Assembly (NCBI RefSeq): GCF_014334115.1
Contig: NZ_CP060494.1
Span: forward strand, 1 to 64,000
Reading direction: 5' to 3'
Length of the DNA: 64,000 nt
Source: Sphingosinithalassobacter sp. CS137
GTDB taxonomy: Bacteria; Pseudomonadota; Alphaproteobacteria; Sphingomonadales; Sphingomonadaceae
The notes below the pieces were generated by a model. The model was given only the letters and a program-made list of their open reading frames with translations, was not told the DNA's origin and searched no databases. Both the position numbers and the translations under genes were made by a program. Positions 46,034 to 54,583 of the stretch are shown here, in pieces. Within the stretch, counting starts at the first letter, position 1. Every line of letters starts with the position of its first letter.

Positions 46034-47422
46034 TCAGAAGCTGTATTTCGCCGAGAATTCCGCGCGGTCGAGCCGGCCGGTGACGCCCGAGACCAGCTCG
46101 CGCTCGCCGTGGCGGAATTCGATGCCGAGATCGAACTGCCGGATCGGCGAGTAGAACAGGTTCGCCGACGCGCTCCAGACGGTCTTGTTGGCGCCCGCCA
46201 CGGCAAGGCCTGCCGGAGTGTCGATCGTCTGCGCACTGCCCATGAAGGTCGAGCGCAGCTGGTCGGTCCAGCCGAGGCGGAGCGCCGCGAAGCCCGCGGT
46301 GAGCGCGACGGGCTCGAGCTGCAGCGAACTGCCGCGCACCAGCACTGCGTCGGGCGCGAGGTTCAGGCCGACATAGCGGCCGATGCCGCTGCCATGCGTG
46401 ACCATGAAGCGCAGATCGTGCCGCCCGCGCGCATCGAGCGCGAGCTTGCCCGCGGCCGACACGCCCCAGCCGAATGCCGAATCCTCCTGCGCGCCGAGAT
46501 CGACGGTGAGGGTGCGCGCGAGCCCGGCGAGCGACAGCTCGGACCTCCCGAGCGCGAGGTTGAGCCGGGCGGTGAGGTCGGGCATCCGATCGGTGTCGTT
46601 CTCGATCACCGTCGCGGAGCCGGCATCGGCAGTGGTCGCCGCCGGGTTTTCCGCCGCGACCGACAGGGTGAGGCCGCGCGCGACGGCCTGCGTGTAGCGC
46701 AGCTGCGTCTGGCGCGCGAAGACGGTGCCCTCGCTCGGCCCGAGATAGTCAGTCGTCTCCGGAAGCGCCGCGACATATTGGAAGTTCGACCATTCCTGGC
46801 CGATCAGAAAATCGTCATAGGTGATGAACGCGCGGCGCAGCGCCGGATTATAGGCATTCGTCACGCGCTGGTTGCCGACACCCGGCGAGGACTGGAAATC
46901 GACTTCCAGCAGGCCTTTCAGCACATGGCCGGCGACCGGCGTGGTCGCGCTGACCGCGATCCGGGTCTGCTTGACGTTGGCGCGATAGGAAGGGCCTTCG
47001 CTCAGCCCCGCCACGGGGATCGTTCCCGGGACGTAGAAGTCATGCCCGCTCGACGTCGACGGCAGCGGACCGTCGGAATAATGGCTGACCGAGGCATAGG
47101 TCTTGAAGAAGCCGTTGATCCGCACGCTGGGGCCGTCCGCCGCCTGCCGGGCAGGTGCCGGGACCGGAGCGGGGGCGGGAACGGCAGCCGCGACCTCGAC
47201 CGCGACCGGCTGTGACGCGGCGGGCGCCGAGGCGACGGCCACCTGCGCGGCGGTCCGCGTCCGTTCGAGTTCGGCGCGAAGCTCGACCACGGCGGCCTCA
47301 AGCGACTTCAGCCGTGCCTCGAGCTCGGATTCGCGCGCCGTCTGTGCCTGGGCGGGAAGGGCGGCGAAGGCGCTGAGCGCCGTGGCGGCGAGCAGGGCGC
47401 GCCGCAGGGAATTGCTGATCAT
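46034..47422 (-). CDS. DcaP-like trimeric outer-membrane porin
   Basis: 462-residue outer-membrane protein. Signal peptide ends at LPAQAQ; a short coiled coil follows (ESELEARLKSLEAAVVELRAELERT), then a Pro/Ala linker and a barrel starting VRINGFFKTYASVSHY. It ends in the aromatic AEFSAKYSF needed for Bam recognition. The N-terminal coiled coil and IGQEWSNF and DYLGPSEG strings match DcaP porins, which pass dicarboxylates and similar small anions. It begins 31 bases after the stop of the chemoreceptor gene on the same strand. Confidence 0.85.
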   Translation of the reverse strand: MISNSLRRALLAATALSAFAALPAQAQTARESELEARLKSLEAAVVELRAELERTRTAAQVAVASAPAASQPVAVEVAAAVPAPAPVPAPARQAADGPSVRINGFFKTYASVSHYSDGPLPSTSSGHDFYVPGTIPVAGLSEGPSYRANVKQTRIAVSATTPVAGHVLKGLLEVDFQSSPGVGNQRVTNAYNPALRRAFITYDDFLIGQEWSNFQYVAALPETTDYLGPSEGTVFARQTQLRYTQAVARGLTLSVAAENPAATTADAGSATVIENDTDRMPDLTARLNLALGRSELSLAGLARTLTVDLGAQEDSAFGWGVSAAGKLALDARGRHDLRFMVTHGSGIGRYVGLNLAPDAVLVRGSSLQLEPVALTAGFAALRLGWTDQLRSTFMGSAQTIDTPAGLAVAGANKTVWSASANLFYSPIRQFDLGIEFRHGERELVSGVTGRLDRAEFSAKYSF

Positions 47423-47453
47423 GTGAAAAACTCCTGGCGCGTCGGCGCGGCGT

Positions 47454-49292
47454 TCAGAAACTGGCCCAGTCGCCACTGGCGGCGGCACGCGCGCGCGGCT
47501 CCGGCCGGACGAGGATCGGCGCTGCGACGGGCCGGCTGCGGACGACCGGCGCACTGGCGCGGCCGCTGTCGGTGCGGAATCGGGCGGCGCTTTCGCTGAG
47601 TGCGGCGACTTCGCTGGCCAGGTTACGGGCTGCCGCCGAGGTTTCCTCGACCATGGCGGCATTCTGCTGAGTCGACGTGTCCATCGTGCCGATCGCGACG
47701 GTTATCTCGCTGATCGTCGCCGACTGCGCCTGATTGTCGCTGGCCATGGTCGAGACGAGTTCATGGACCTGCTCGACGCTGCCCATGATGTTGGCCAGCG
47801 CCGAATCGACTTCCTGCACGGCCTGGACCGCGGCGGCGATATCGGTCTGTGTGGCGGTGAGTTCCTCGCGCGCCCGGCGCGCTTCCTCTTCGGAGCGCAT
47901 GGCGAGGGCGGAAACGAGATCGGCGACGACCGCGAAGCCACGCCCCGCCTCTCCGGCGCGCCCGGCCTCGACCGCCGCGTTCATCGCGAGCACGCGCGTC
48001 TGGAACGCGATCTTGTCGAGTCCTTCGATCACGCTGTCGATGCCCTGCGCGCCGCCGGCGACCCGGCCCATGGCGCCGACCGCATCGTCGGCCGTCCTGC
48101 GCCCGGCGCCGACGACGGCCTTGGCTTCGCCGGTCTGCCCGACGGTCCGCTCGGCGGCGGTCGCGGTCGCGCGGAGGCGGCCTTCCATCTGCGTGAGCGC
48201 GGCGGAGCTCTGCTCGAGGCTCGCGGCGTTCGCTTCGGTACGGCGGGCGAGGTCGTCGGACGCTTGGGCGATCTCGTGCGATCCGGTGCGGATCGCATGC
48301 GCGGAATGGGCCAGGCCGGCGATCAGATCGCGAAGATTGCCGATCGCGGTGTTGTAGTTCGCCTTGAGCGCCGCATAGGAATCGGGGAAGGCGACATCGA
48401 TCTCGGCAGTGAGGTCGCCGTCCGAAACGCTGGCGAGCCGCTGCGAGAGCGTATCGACCACGAAGCTCTGTTCGGCGTCGGCCTTGGCCTTTTCGGCCTC
48501 CGCCTTCGCCTTGGCGATCGCATTGTCGCGGAAGACGCTCAGGCCCTTGGCCATGTCGCCCACTTCGTCGCCGCGATCGAGGCCGGGAATGGCGGCTTGC
48601 GTGTCGCCGTCGGCGAGCGTGCGCATCCGAGCGGCAAGCGCTGCCACCGGGCGCGAAATCGAGCGGCTGAGGAACCAGTTGAGCGTGCCGACCGCCAGGA
48701 TGATCGCGAGCACGATCGACCCCTGGAGCAGTGCCGCCGACCAGACCGCCGCCCGGATATCGTCGACATAGACGCCCGAGCCGACGATCCAGCCCCAGGG
48801 CGCGAAGCCCTTCACGAACGAGATTTTCGGCTGGGCCTCCTCCACTCCGGGCTTGGGCCAGTTATAGTCGACGAAGCCTTCGCCGTCGGCGCGGACGACG
48901 GCGACCATCTCGCGGAACACGTAGTTTCCATCGGCATCGGTCGTCCCGCCGATGTCAGTACCATCCATTTCCGGCTTGATCGGATGCATCACCATCCGGG
49001 GATGCATGTCGTTGATCCAGAAATAGTCGTTGCTGCCGTAGCGCATCGCCTTCACGGCAGCGAGCGCCGCGGCCTGCGCCTCGGCGCGAGTCAGCGTGCC
49101 CGCAGCTTCGAGCTTTTGATAATGGTCGATCGTGCTGTGCGCGATCTCGACGGTCTTCTGCGTGCGATCCGCAATGTCCGCACGCATCACGGCGTTCAAG
49201 CGAAACAGCGAAAGCGCCAGCACGAGGACAAGCCCGACCAGCGCTGCCAAGCTGACCAGGTTGAGGCGACCGCCGATCTTCAGGTTCCGCAT
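47454..49292 (-). CDS. Methyl-accepting chemotaxis protein with single Cache (sCache_2) sensor
   Basis: 612-residue transmembrane chemoreceptor. Membrane helix about 11-31, a periplasmic sCache_2 domain (about 35-185) with NDYFWINDMHPRMVMHPIKP and FAPWGWIVGSGVYVDDI, second helix about 187-208, a HAMP domain, a second HAMP-like helix, and the signalling domain with the tip GLDKIAFQTRVLAMNAAVEA. sCache_2 receptors often bind small carboxylates. The C-terminus is GDWASF, a tether-like W-x-x-F end almost identical to that of the globin-coupled receptor at 4903. It is probably cotranscribed with the DcaP-like porin. Confidence 0.92.
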   Translation of the reverse strand: MRNLKIGGRLNLVSLAALVGLVLVLALSLFRLNAVMRADIADRTQKTVEIAHSTIDHYQKLEAAGTLTRAEAQAAALAAVKAMRYGSNDYFWINDMHPRMVMHPIKPEMDGTDIGGTTDADGNYVFREMVAVVRADGEGFVDYNWPKPGVEEAQPKISFVKGFAPWGWIVGSGVYVDDIRAAVWSAALLQGSIVLAIILAVGTLNWFLSRSISRPVAALAARMRTLADGDTQAAIPGLDRGDEVGDMAKGLSVFRDNAIAKAKAEAEKAKADAEQSFVVDTLSQRLASVSDGDLTAEIDVAFPDSYAALKANYNTAIGNLRDLIAGLAHSAHAIRTGSHEIAQASDDLARRTEANAASLEQSSAALTQMEGRLRATATAAERTVGQTGEAKAVVGAGRRTADDAVGAMGRVAGGAQGIDSVIEGLDKIAFQTRVLAMNAAVEAGRAGEAGRGFAVVADLVSALAMRSEEEARRAREELTATQTDIAAAVQAVQEVDSALANIMGSVEQVHELVSTMASDNQAQSATISEITVAIGTMDTSTQQNAAMVEETSAAARNLASEVAALSESAARFRTDSGRASAPVVRSRPVAAPILVRPEPRARAAASGDWASF

Positions 49293-49537
49293 GATAACTC
49301 CTAGCTCTCCCGGAGTTATAGGGGATCGGCGCCATCCGCAGACTTCCCTAGGTGCTTTACCGGGGTCCCGGCGGACGGCGATGCAGCTGCGGATCGGTTG
49401 CGCGGGCCACTCCTTTTCCCGCTTCGGGATGCAGGCGGCGTGCGCGCCTTGCCCGCGTGCGACGGCTCCTTCATACCCCGAGGGCCCGCGACTCCGGCGC
49501 GGGCGGGGCGCAGCGCCCCGATTCAGTGGAGGGGCGC

Positions 49538-50218
49538 ATGAATCTCATCCCGGACGTGGCATTGGCCGAAAACGCCAGCCAGCGGCTGCCGTGCGTGGTG
49601 GTGCTCGACGGTTCCTCGTCGATGGCGCAGAACAATGCGATCGGCGCGCTGAACGACGGGCTGAGGCTGCTCGAGGAGGATCTGAAGGCGGACGACGTCG
49701 CGCGCCAGCGGGTCCGCATCCTGGTGTTGCGCGTCGGTGCGCCGCAGGACGTCGAAGTCGTCACCGACTGGACCGACGCGATCGAATTCGAAGCGCCGGA
49801 GATCGAAGCGAACGGCATGACGCCGCTGGGTGCGGGCGTGCGCCGCGCGCTCGACGAGATCGAGGCGGAGAAGGCGCGCTATCGCGAACACGGCATCCCC
49901 TATAACCGGCCCTGGCTGTTCGTGCTGACCGATGGCGAACCGACCGATCCCGACTGGGAAAGCGCGGCCGACGCGTGTCGCGCCGCCGAGGAAGCGGGAC
50001 GCGTGAGCGTGTTCTGCGTCGGCGTGGGCGAGGCCAACATGGCCAAGCTGGGCCGGTTTTCTCCACGCCAGCCGCTCGGGCTGAAGGGACTGGCGTTTCG
50101 CGAGTTCTTCCTCTGGCTCAGCCGCTCGGCACGGGCTGGGTCGAAGTCGGCGGTATCCGATGCGATCCAGATGGCGGCGCCGTCCGACTGGGCGGTGGTG
50201 CCGGGCCGGAGCGGGTGA
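49538..50218 (+). CDS. VWA-domain protein (TerY-like)
   Basis: 226-residue cytoplasmic protein made of one von Willebrand A domain. The metal-ion-dependent adhesion site is complete: DGSSS at residues 24-28, the Thr in NGMTPLGAGV, and the Asp in VLTDGEPTDPDW. The size and the LDGSSSMAQNN start resemble TerY. GTGGAGGGGCGC precedes ATG 49538. Its stop shares one base with the start of the PP2C gene. VWA, PP2C and kinase genes in a row form the TerY-P type triad described in tellurite/stress-linked systems. Confidence 0.88.
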   Translation: MNLIPDVALAENASQRLPCVVVLDGSSSMAQNNAIGALNDGLRLLEEDLKADDVARQRVRILVLRVGAPQDVEVVTDWTDAIEFEAPEIEANGMTPLGAGVRRALDEIEAEKARYREHGIPYNRPWLFVLTDGEPTDPDWESAADACRAAEEAGRVSVFCVGVGEANMAKLGRFSPRQPLGLKGLAFREFFLWLSRSARAGSKSAVSDAIQMAAPSDWAVVPGRSG

Positions 50219-51009
50219 TGGCACAGACCGCGACCTGGCGGATGGCGGGAACGTCGGTCGCGGGGGCGCGCCATGCCGAAGCAGGCGAGCCGGGGCAAGA
50301 CCGTCATCGGCTGCATGCCACGCGATCGGGCGCACTGATCGCAGTCGCGTCGGACGGAGCGGGATCGGCGGCGCGCGGCGCCGAGGGCGCGGCGATGCTG
50401 TGCGAGCGGATCGTCGCGCGGCTCGAACTCTATTTCGATGCCGGCTTCGTGAAACCGTGCTCGCGTGCGACGCTGACCGGCGCGTGCCGAGCCGTGCGGC
50501 GCGCTGTGGGCGAGGCGCGCGCGGCTGTGGCGGCTGCCGGCGCCGACGAGGGGCTTGAGCTTGCGGCGTTCCACGCGACGCTGGTTGGCGCGGTGATGCT
50601 GCCCAACGGAGGCGGATTGTTCTTCCACATCGGCGACGGCGCGGCGCTGGCGATCGGCGCGGAAGGCGCGCGCTGGCAGCTTTCGCCGCCGAGCAACGGC
50701 GAATATGCCGACACCACCTATTTCTTCACCGACGCCGACTGGCGGCGGCACCTGCGCTTCTCGCTGATCGGCGCCGGATTCGACACGATCTTCGTGATGA
50801 CCGACGGCGTGACCGAGCTGGCGCTGGTGCAGCGCGACGGCGTGCACGAACCGTTCATGCCGTTTTTCGAGCCGATCGGACGCTATCTGGCGGCGGCGGG
50901 TCGCGAGGAGGGGGAGCAGGCGCTTTCGGCGACGCTCGACAGCAGCGCGGCGCGCGCGCGCACGCCGGACGACAAGACCCTGTTGTGGGCGCGGGCGGCG
51001 GGGCCATGA
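50218..51009 (+). CDS. PP2C-type serine/threonine phosphatase
   Basis: 263 residues of the bacterial PP2C_2 type. Metal-binding motifs: ASDGAGSAARGAEGA, FHIGDGAALAI, VMTDGVTE and the terminal PDDKTLLW. ATG 50218 is fused to the VWA stop (TGATG); GTG 50215 is an alternative. The stop overlaps the kinase start (ATGA). Such a phosphatase would reverse phosphorylation by the neighbouring kinase. Confidence 0.9.
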   Translation: MAQTATWRMAGTSVAGARHAEAGEPGQDRHRLHATRSGALIAVASDGAGSAARGAEGAAMLCERIVARLELYFDAGFVKPCSRATLTGACRAVRRAVGEARAAVAAAGADEGLELAAFHATLVGAVMLPNGGGLFFHIGDGAALAIGAEGARWQLSPPSNGEYADTTYFFTDADWRRHLRFSLIGAGFDTIFVMTDGVTELALVQRDGVHEPFMPFFEPIGRYLAAAGREEGEQALSATLDSSAARARTPDDKTLLWARAAGP

Positions 51010-52907
51010 ACGCGGTCTTCCTCGGCAGCGGCGCGCGCCGGACGCTCCTGCCGCTCGGCAAGCTGCTCGGCGAGGGGGCCTCGGGAAAGGTCTATGCGCT
51101 GCCCGACATGCCGGGGTTCGCGGCAAAGCTGTATCATGGCGAGAAAGAGTGCCGCCGCCACGAGGCGAAGATCGACTGCATGCTCGCCAGCCGGCCCCAT
51201 CTGCCTCCGGCGGTGCACGACGGAATCCGCTATCCGCAGATCGCCTGGCCGGAGGCGAAGCTCCACGACCATGCCGGCCGGTTCGTCGGTTTTCTGATGC
51301 CGGAGATCGATTTCCGGCGCTCGACCAGCCTGGTGAACATTCTCCAGAAGAACAGCCGGCGGATCGAGAAGATCTCCGAATATTACGGCTATCGCGTGCT
51401 GGTCGCGCGCAATCTGGCGTCGGTGTTCGCCGAGCTGCACCGCGCAGGCCATCACATGATCGACATGAAGCCGGCCAATCTGCGCTTCTACCCGGCGGTG
51501 AGCTGGATGGCGGTGGTGGATACCGACGGCTTCAGCATCGCGGGCAGCTCCGGCCGCATGCCCGCCGACCAGCTTTCGGACGACTATATCGCGCCGGAAA
51601 GCTGGCAGAGGCGCCCCGCCGCACTGGGCGAGGCGCAGGACCTGTTCGCGCTGGCGGTCATCATCTTCCAGCTGCTCGACAATGGCGTGCATCCCTTCGC
51701 CGGGACGGATAGCCGGGCCGGACCGCAAGCGACCGATCTGCAGACGCGGATTCTGGAAGGGCTATACCCCTATGCGGTGCAGCCCCCCGCCGGGGTCTCT
51801 CCCGCCGCAGCCAGCATCCACAGGATGTTCCGGCGCGCGACGCGGACATTGTTCGACCGTGCCTTCCTGCCGGGCGCTGTCCGGCCAAGCGCGGCGGAGT
51901 GGCGCGACCACCTCGACGAACTGATGACTCACCTCGTGCCCTGCCGCGCCAAGCCGGCCGAACATGCGCATTTCGGCGTGGGATGCGGCTTTTGCGCGCA
52001 CGAAGCCCGGCTCGACGCGGCACGCCAGTCGGCGATTCGCCGGCCGCCCCGGGAAGCGGTTCGGAGGCGGATTCCAGCCGGGTCGCGCGTACCGGCGCGG
52101 CGGACGGCGCCGATGCCGAGGCAGCGCGCGGTTCGGCGCGTTCGGCCCCGCAGGAGCGGCGGTGCGCGCTGGCTGGTGTTTTCGGCGGCGACGCTGGCGG
52201 CAGTGCTGCTGTACCTGCCCGAAGATCTGCGCCGCGAATGGCTGCCGCCGAGTGGCGCGGTGCGCGTGGCGAATGCGGCGCCTGCCGGCTTCGGCGCTGC
52301 CGATCCGCCAATCGAGATGTTCGCCGATGCGCGCGCCTATCTGGTCCTGCCGGATGCGGGAGGCCGCCCCGTCGCGTTGCGCAACGGCCCGGGCAGCGAA
52401 TTTGCGCTCGATGGCGAGCTCGTGCTCCAGGACGAGCTGACCGGCCAGGGGCGCGGCTATGCGCAGGACGGCGCGCCCTGGATCCGGGTCACGCGTGCGC
52501 GCGACGGGGCAGCGGGGTTCGTTCCGGAAGGGGCGCTGCTCCAGCGCGCGGGCCGAGGGGACCGGATCGCCAGCACCGGGGTTTGCGACGCGCTGCCCAG
52601 CGATCACGATCGCCTGGCCTGCCGCGACCCCGATGTCGCCGCCAGCGAACGCATGCTGGAACAGCGCTTCCGCATGCTGATCGATGCCGCGGAGGGACGC
52701 GATTTGAGCTTTCTGGACGAAAGCCGCCGCCTCTGGGACGCGGAGCGCGCCAGTTGCAGTGGGCGTGACGATCAGGTCGCCTGCCGCCGCAGCGCCGCCG
52801 TCAGCTATCGTGCCGCCCTGGACGCCACGGAATCGGTGCTGCGCGCCGGGGCGCTGCCGAACAGCGCCGATGCGGTCCCGCCGCTTTCGTTCGCGCCGCT
52901 GCAGTGA
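51006..52907 (+). CDS. Transmembrane protein kinase-like protein with periplasmic SH3 and LprI-like domains
   Basis: 633 residues. Kinase domain (about 12-310): glycine loop LGEGASGKVY, Lys41 (AAKLYH), catalytic loop MIDMKPANL (Asp153, Lys155, Asn158), and VDTDGF (Asp172) in place of DFG, so the catalytic residues are present though HRD is not. A possible zinc motif C-x6-H-x-H-x4-C-x2-C spans Cys313 to Cys330. An Arg/Pro-rich stretch and one membrane helix (about 388-404) follow. Outside is an SH3-like domain (about 440-513) and an LprI-like four-Cys domain (Cys527, 539, 584, 593). Third gene of the VWA-PP2C-kinase set; I know no named protein of this architecture. Confidence 0.85.
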   Translation: MNAVFLGSGARRTLLPLGKLLGEGASGKVYALPDMPGFAAKLYHGEKECRRHEAKIDCMLASRPHLPPAVHDGIRYPQIAWPEAKLHDHAGRFVGFLMPEIDFRRSTSLVNILQKNSRRIEKISEYYGYRVLVARNLASVFAELHRAGHHMIDMKPANLRFYPAVSWMAVVDTDGFSIAGSSGRMPADQLSDDYIAPESWQRRPAALGEAQDLFALAVIIFQLLDNGVHPFAGTDSRAGPQATDLQTRILEGLYPYAVQPPAGVSPAAASIHRMFRRATRTLFDRAFLPGAVRPSAAEWRDHLDELMTHLVPCRAKPAEHAHFGVGCGFCAHEARLDAARQSAIRRPPREAVRRRIPAGSRVPARRTAPMPRQRAVRRVRPRRSGGARWLVFSAATLAAVLLYLPEDLRREWLPPSGAVRVANAAPAGFGAADPPIEMFADARAYLVLPDAGGRPVALRNGPGSEFALDGELVLQDELTGQGRGYAQDGAPWIRVTRARDGAAGFVPEGALLQRAGRGDRIASTGVCDALPSDHDRLACRDPDVAASERMLEQRFRMLIDAAEGRDLSFLDESRRLWDAERASCSGRDDQVACRRSAAVSYRAALDATESVLRAGALPNSADAVPPLSFAPLQ

Positions 52908-52990
52908 CGCGAGCGCGGAACCGGGGCGCCGCTCGTGCGTCGGCGAACCATCGCCGGCGGATGGCCGGCGTGCCGAGGAGGACAGCGGGA

Positions 52991-53323
52991 ATGGCGGAGA
53001 ACACGACCGAAAGTGCCGGCAGCAAGGCAGGCGCCGCGACGAAGAACGCAGGCGAGCAGATGAATGCGGCAGGCGAGGCCCTGTCCGACAGCGGAGCGCA
53101 GCTCGGCCTCAAGATGCTCGACCAGGCGGAGACCAACACGGCCGAAGCGTTCAAGGCAATGCGCGCCGCGGCGCAGGCCAATGATCTCGCCGAAGTGATG
53201 CGCATCCAGTCGGAATATCTGCGCGAACAGGGCAGCCGATCGGTAAGCCAGGCGCGCGAGATCGGTGAGCTGATCGCCGATTTCGGGCGCAATGCGATGG
53301 GCCGGATGAGCGGACGGCGCTGA
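52991..53323 (+). CDS. Phasin family protein
   Basis: 110-residue, mostly helical, Ala/Gln-rich protein with the phasin pattern (GLKMLDQAETNTAEAFKAMRAAAQANDLAEVMRIQSEYLREQ, in which the LAEVMRIQSEYLR segment is typical). Phasins coat polyhydroxyalkanoate granules or act as chaperone-like stress proteins. ATG 52991 has an SD (AGGAGGACAG). It follows the kinase gene by 83 bases and may be independent. Confidence 0.85.
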   Translation: MAENTTESAGSKAGAATKNAGEQMNAAGEALSDSGAQLGLKMLDQAETNTAEAFKAMRAAAQANDLAEVMRIQSEYLREQGSRSVSQAREIGELIADFGRNAMGRMSGRR

Positions 53324-53327
53324 ACCG

Positions 53328-53672
53328 TCAGGGTGAGCGCAAGGCGGCGGCGATCCGGGCATAGTCGGGATCGTCCGCCGCGGGCGCGATCCGCGCCACG
53401 AGCGCCTGATAGGCAGAGAGCAGCGCATGCCCCTGCGCGGTCAGGCAGGCGCCCCCGCCGCGCACGGTTTCGACCAGCGGCTCGGCGAAGCAGCGGTTGC
53501 ACGTATCGACCAGCAGCCACGCGCGCCGATAGCTCATTCCCGTCGCGCGCGCGGCTGCCGAGATCGATCCCGTGGCGGCGATCGCCTCGAGCAGCGCCGC
53601 CTTGCCCGGGCCCAGCGCGATTTCGTCGCCGGCCATGATCTGGATCTTCAGCTTCAGTCGTGCGGCTGCCAT
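53328..53672 (-). CDS. ModE-like molybdate regulator, DNA-binding domain only
   Basis: 114-residue LysR/ModE-type winged helix: GPGKAALLEAIAATGSISAAARATGMSYRRAWLLVD, then the wing with TVRGGGACLTAQGHALL. Full ModE has two Mop domains after this; they are absent here, so molybdate cannot be sensed by the usual route. It is divergent from modABC, with 128 bases between the starts, and so is the likely regulator. Confidence 0.88.
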   Translation of the reverse strand: MAAARLKLKIQIMAGDEIALGPGKAALLEAIAATGSISAAARATGMSYRRAWLLVDTCNRCFAEPLVETVRGGGACLTAQGHALLSAYQALVARIAPAADDPDYARIAAALRSP

Positions 53673-53695
53673 GGCGCTTCTCCTTCGCGCCCACC

Positions 53696-53703
53696 TGTAT
53701 ACA
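53696..53703. promoter_or_regulatory. Candidate ModE operator core between modE and modA
   Basis: TGTATACA is a perfect eight-base palindrome followed by GCGAAACATAGG, in the otherwise GC-rich divergent spacer. ModE operators are TA-rich dyads, so this is the best candidate seen, but it is short. Confidence 0.35.
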
Positions 53704-53800
53704 GCGAAACATAGGCTGGCTAAGGGCGAACCGTTTCAGCCGGGAGCCCGCAGCCGATGCCATACCCGTCGTTCATCGCCGTTCCAGCGACGATCCGCGC

Positions 53801-54583
53801 GTGAACCTCCGCTGGAGTCTCTGGATCGCGGCCGGGCTGTCCGCGGGTCTTGCCGCGCTGTTTCTCCTGTTGCGTCCGCACGCGGCACCCGAGCCGCCGC
53901 TGGTACTCGCCGCCGCCAGTCTGCAGGAAGCGATGGAGGAGGCGGCCGATGCATGGTCGGCGCGGGGCCATGCACGGCCCAGGCTGAGCTTCGCCGGCAC
54001 GTCGGCGCTGGCGCGGCAGATTGCCGCGGGCGCTCCCGCCGATCTGTTCGCAGCCGCCGACGAAGCCTGGATGGATGATCTGGAGGCGCGCAGCCTGCTG
54101 GCGGCGGGCACGCGCGCACCATTGCTCGGCAACCGGCTGGTGCTGGTGGCGCCACGCGACAGTTGCGTGCGGGTCGATCCGGCTCCGGGCGCGCCGATCG
54201 TGACGGCGCTAGGCGGCGGGCGGCTGGCGATCGCGGAGCCCGAGGCCGTTCCCGCCGGGCGCTATGGCAAGGCGGCGCTCAAGGCGCTCGGCCTATGGAA
54301 TGCAGTCAAGGACCGGCTGGCGCGCGCCGAGAATGTTCGCGCGGCGCTGGCGCTGGTCGAGCGTGGCGCGGCACCGCTCGGAATTGTCTATGCGACCGAC
54401 GCGGCGGCATCGCGGCAGGTGCGTGTCGTCGGCGTGTTCCCCGAGGCGAGCCATCCGCCGATCCGCTATCCGCTCGCCCGGCTCCGTACATCCGACAAGG
54501 CGGAGGCGGAGGCATTTCGCCGCTTCCTGCTCTCGCCCGAGGCGCGCGCCATTTTCGCGCGCCGGGGATTCGAGGCGCCGTGA
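53801..54583 (+). CDS. modA: Molybdate ABC transporter, substrate-binding protein
   Basis: 260-residue periplasmic binding protein kept at the membrane by an N-terminal signal-anchor (SLWIAAGLSAGLAALFLLL). ModA motifs: LVLAAASLQEAMEEAADAW (oxyanion Ser), FAGTSALARQIAAGAPADLF, and the hinge GRYGKAALKALGLW. The start is GTG 53801; an upstream frame exists but would overlap the divergent modE. The stop overlaps the modB start by one base. Confidence 0.92.
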   Translation: MNLRWSLWIAAGLSAGLAALFLLLRPHAAPEPPLVLAAASLQEAMEEAADAWSARGHARPRLSFAGTSALARQIAAGAPADLFAAADEAWMDDLEARSLLAAGTRAPLLGNRLVLVAPRDSCVRVDPAPGAPIVTALGGGRLAIAEPEAVPAGRYGKAALKALGLWNAVKDRLARAENVRAALALVERGAAPLGIVYATDAAASRQVRVVGVFPEASHPPIRYPLARLRTSDKAEAEAFRRFLLSPEARAIFARRGFEAP

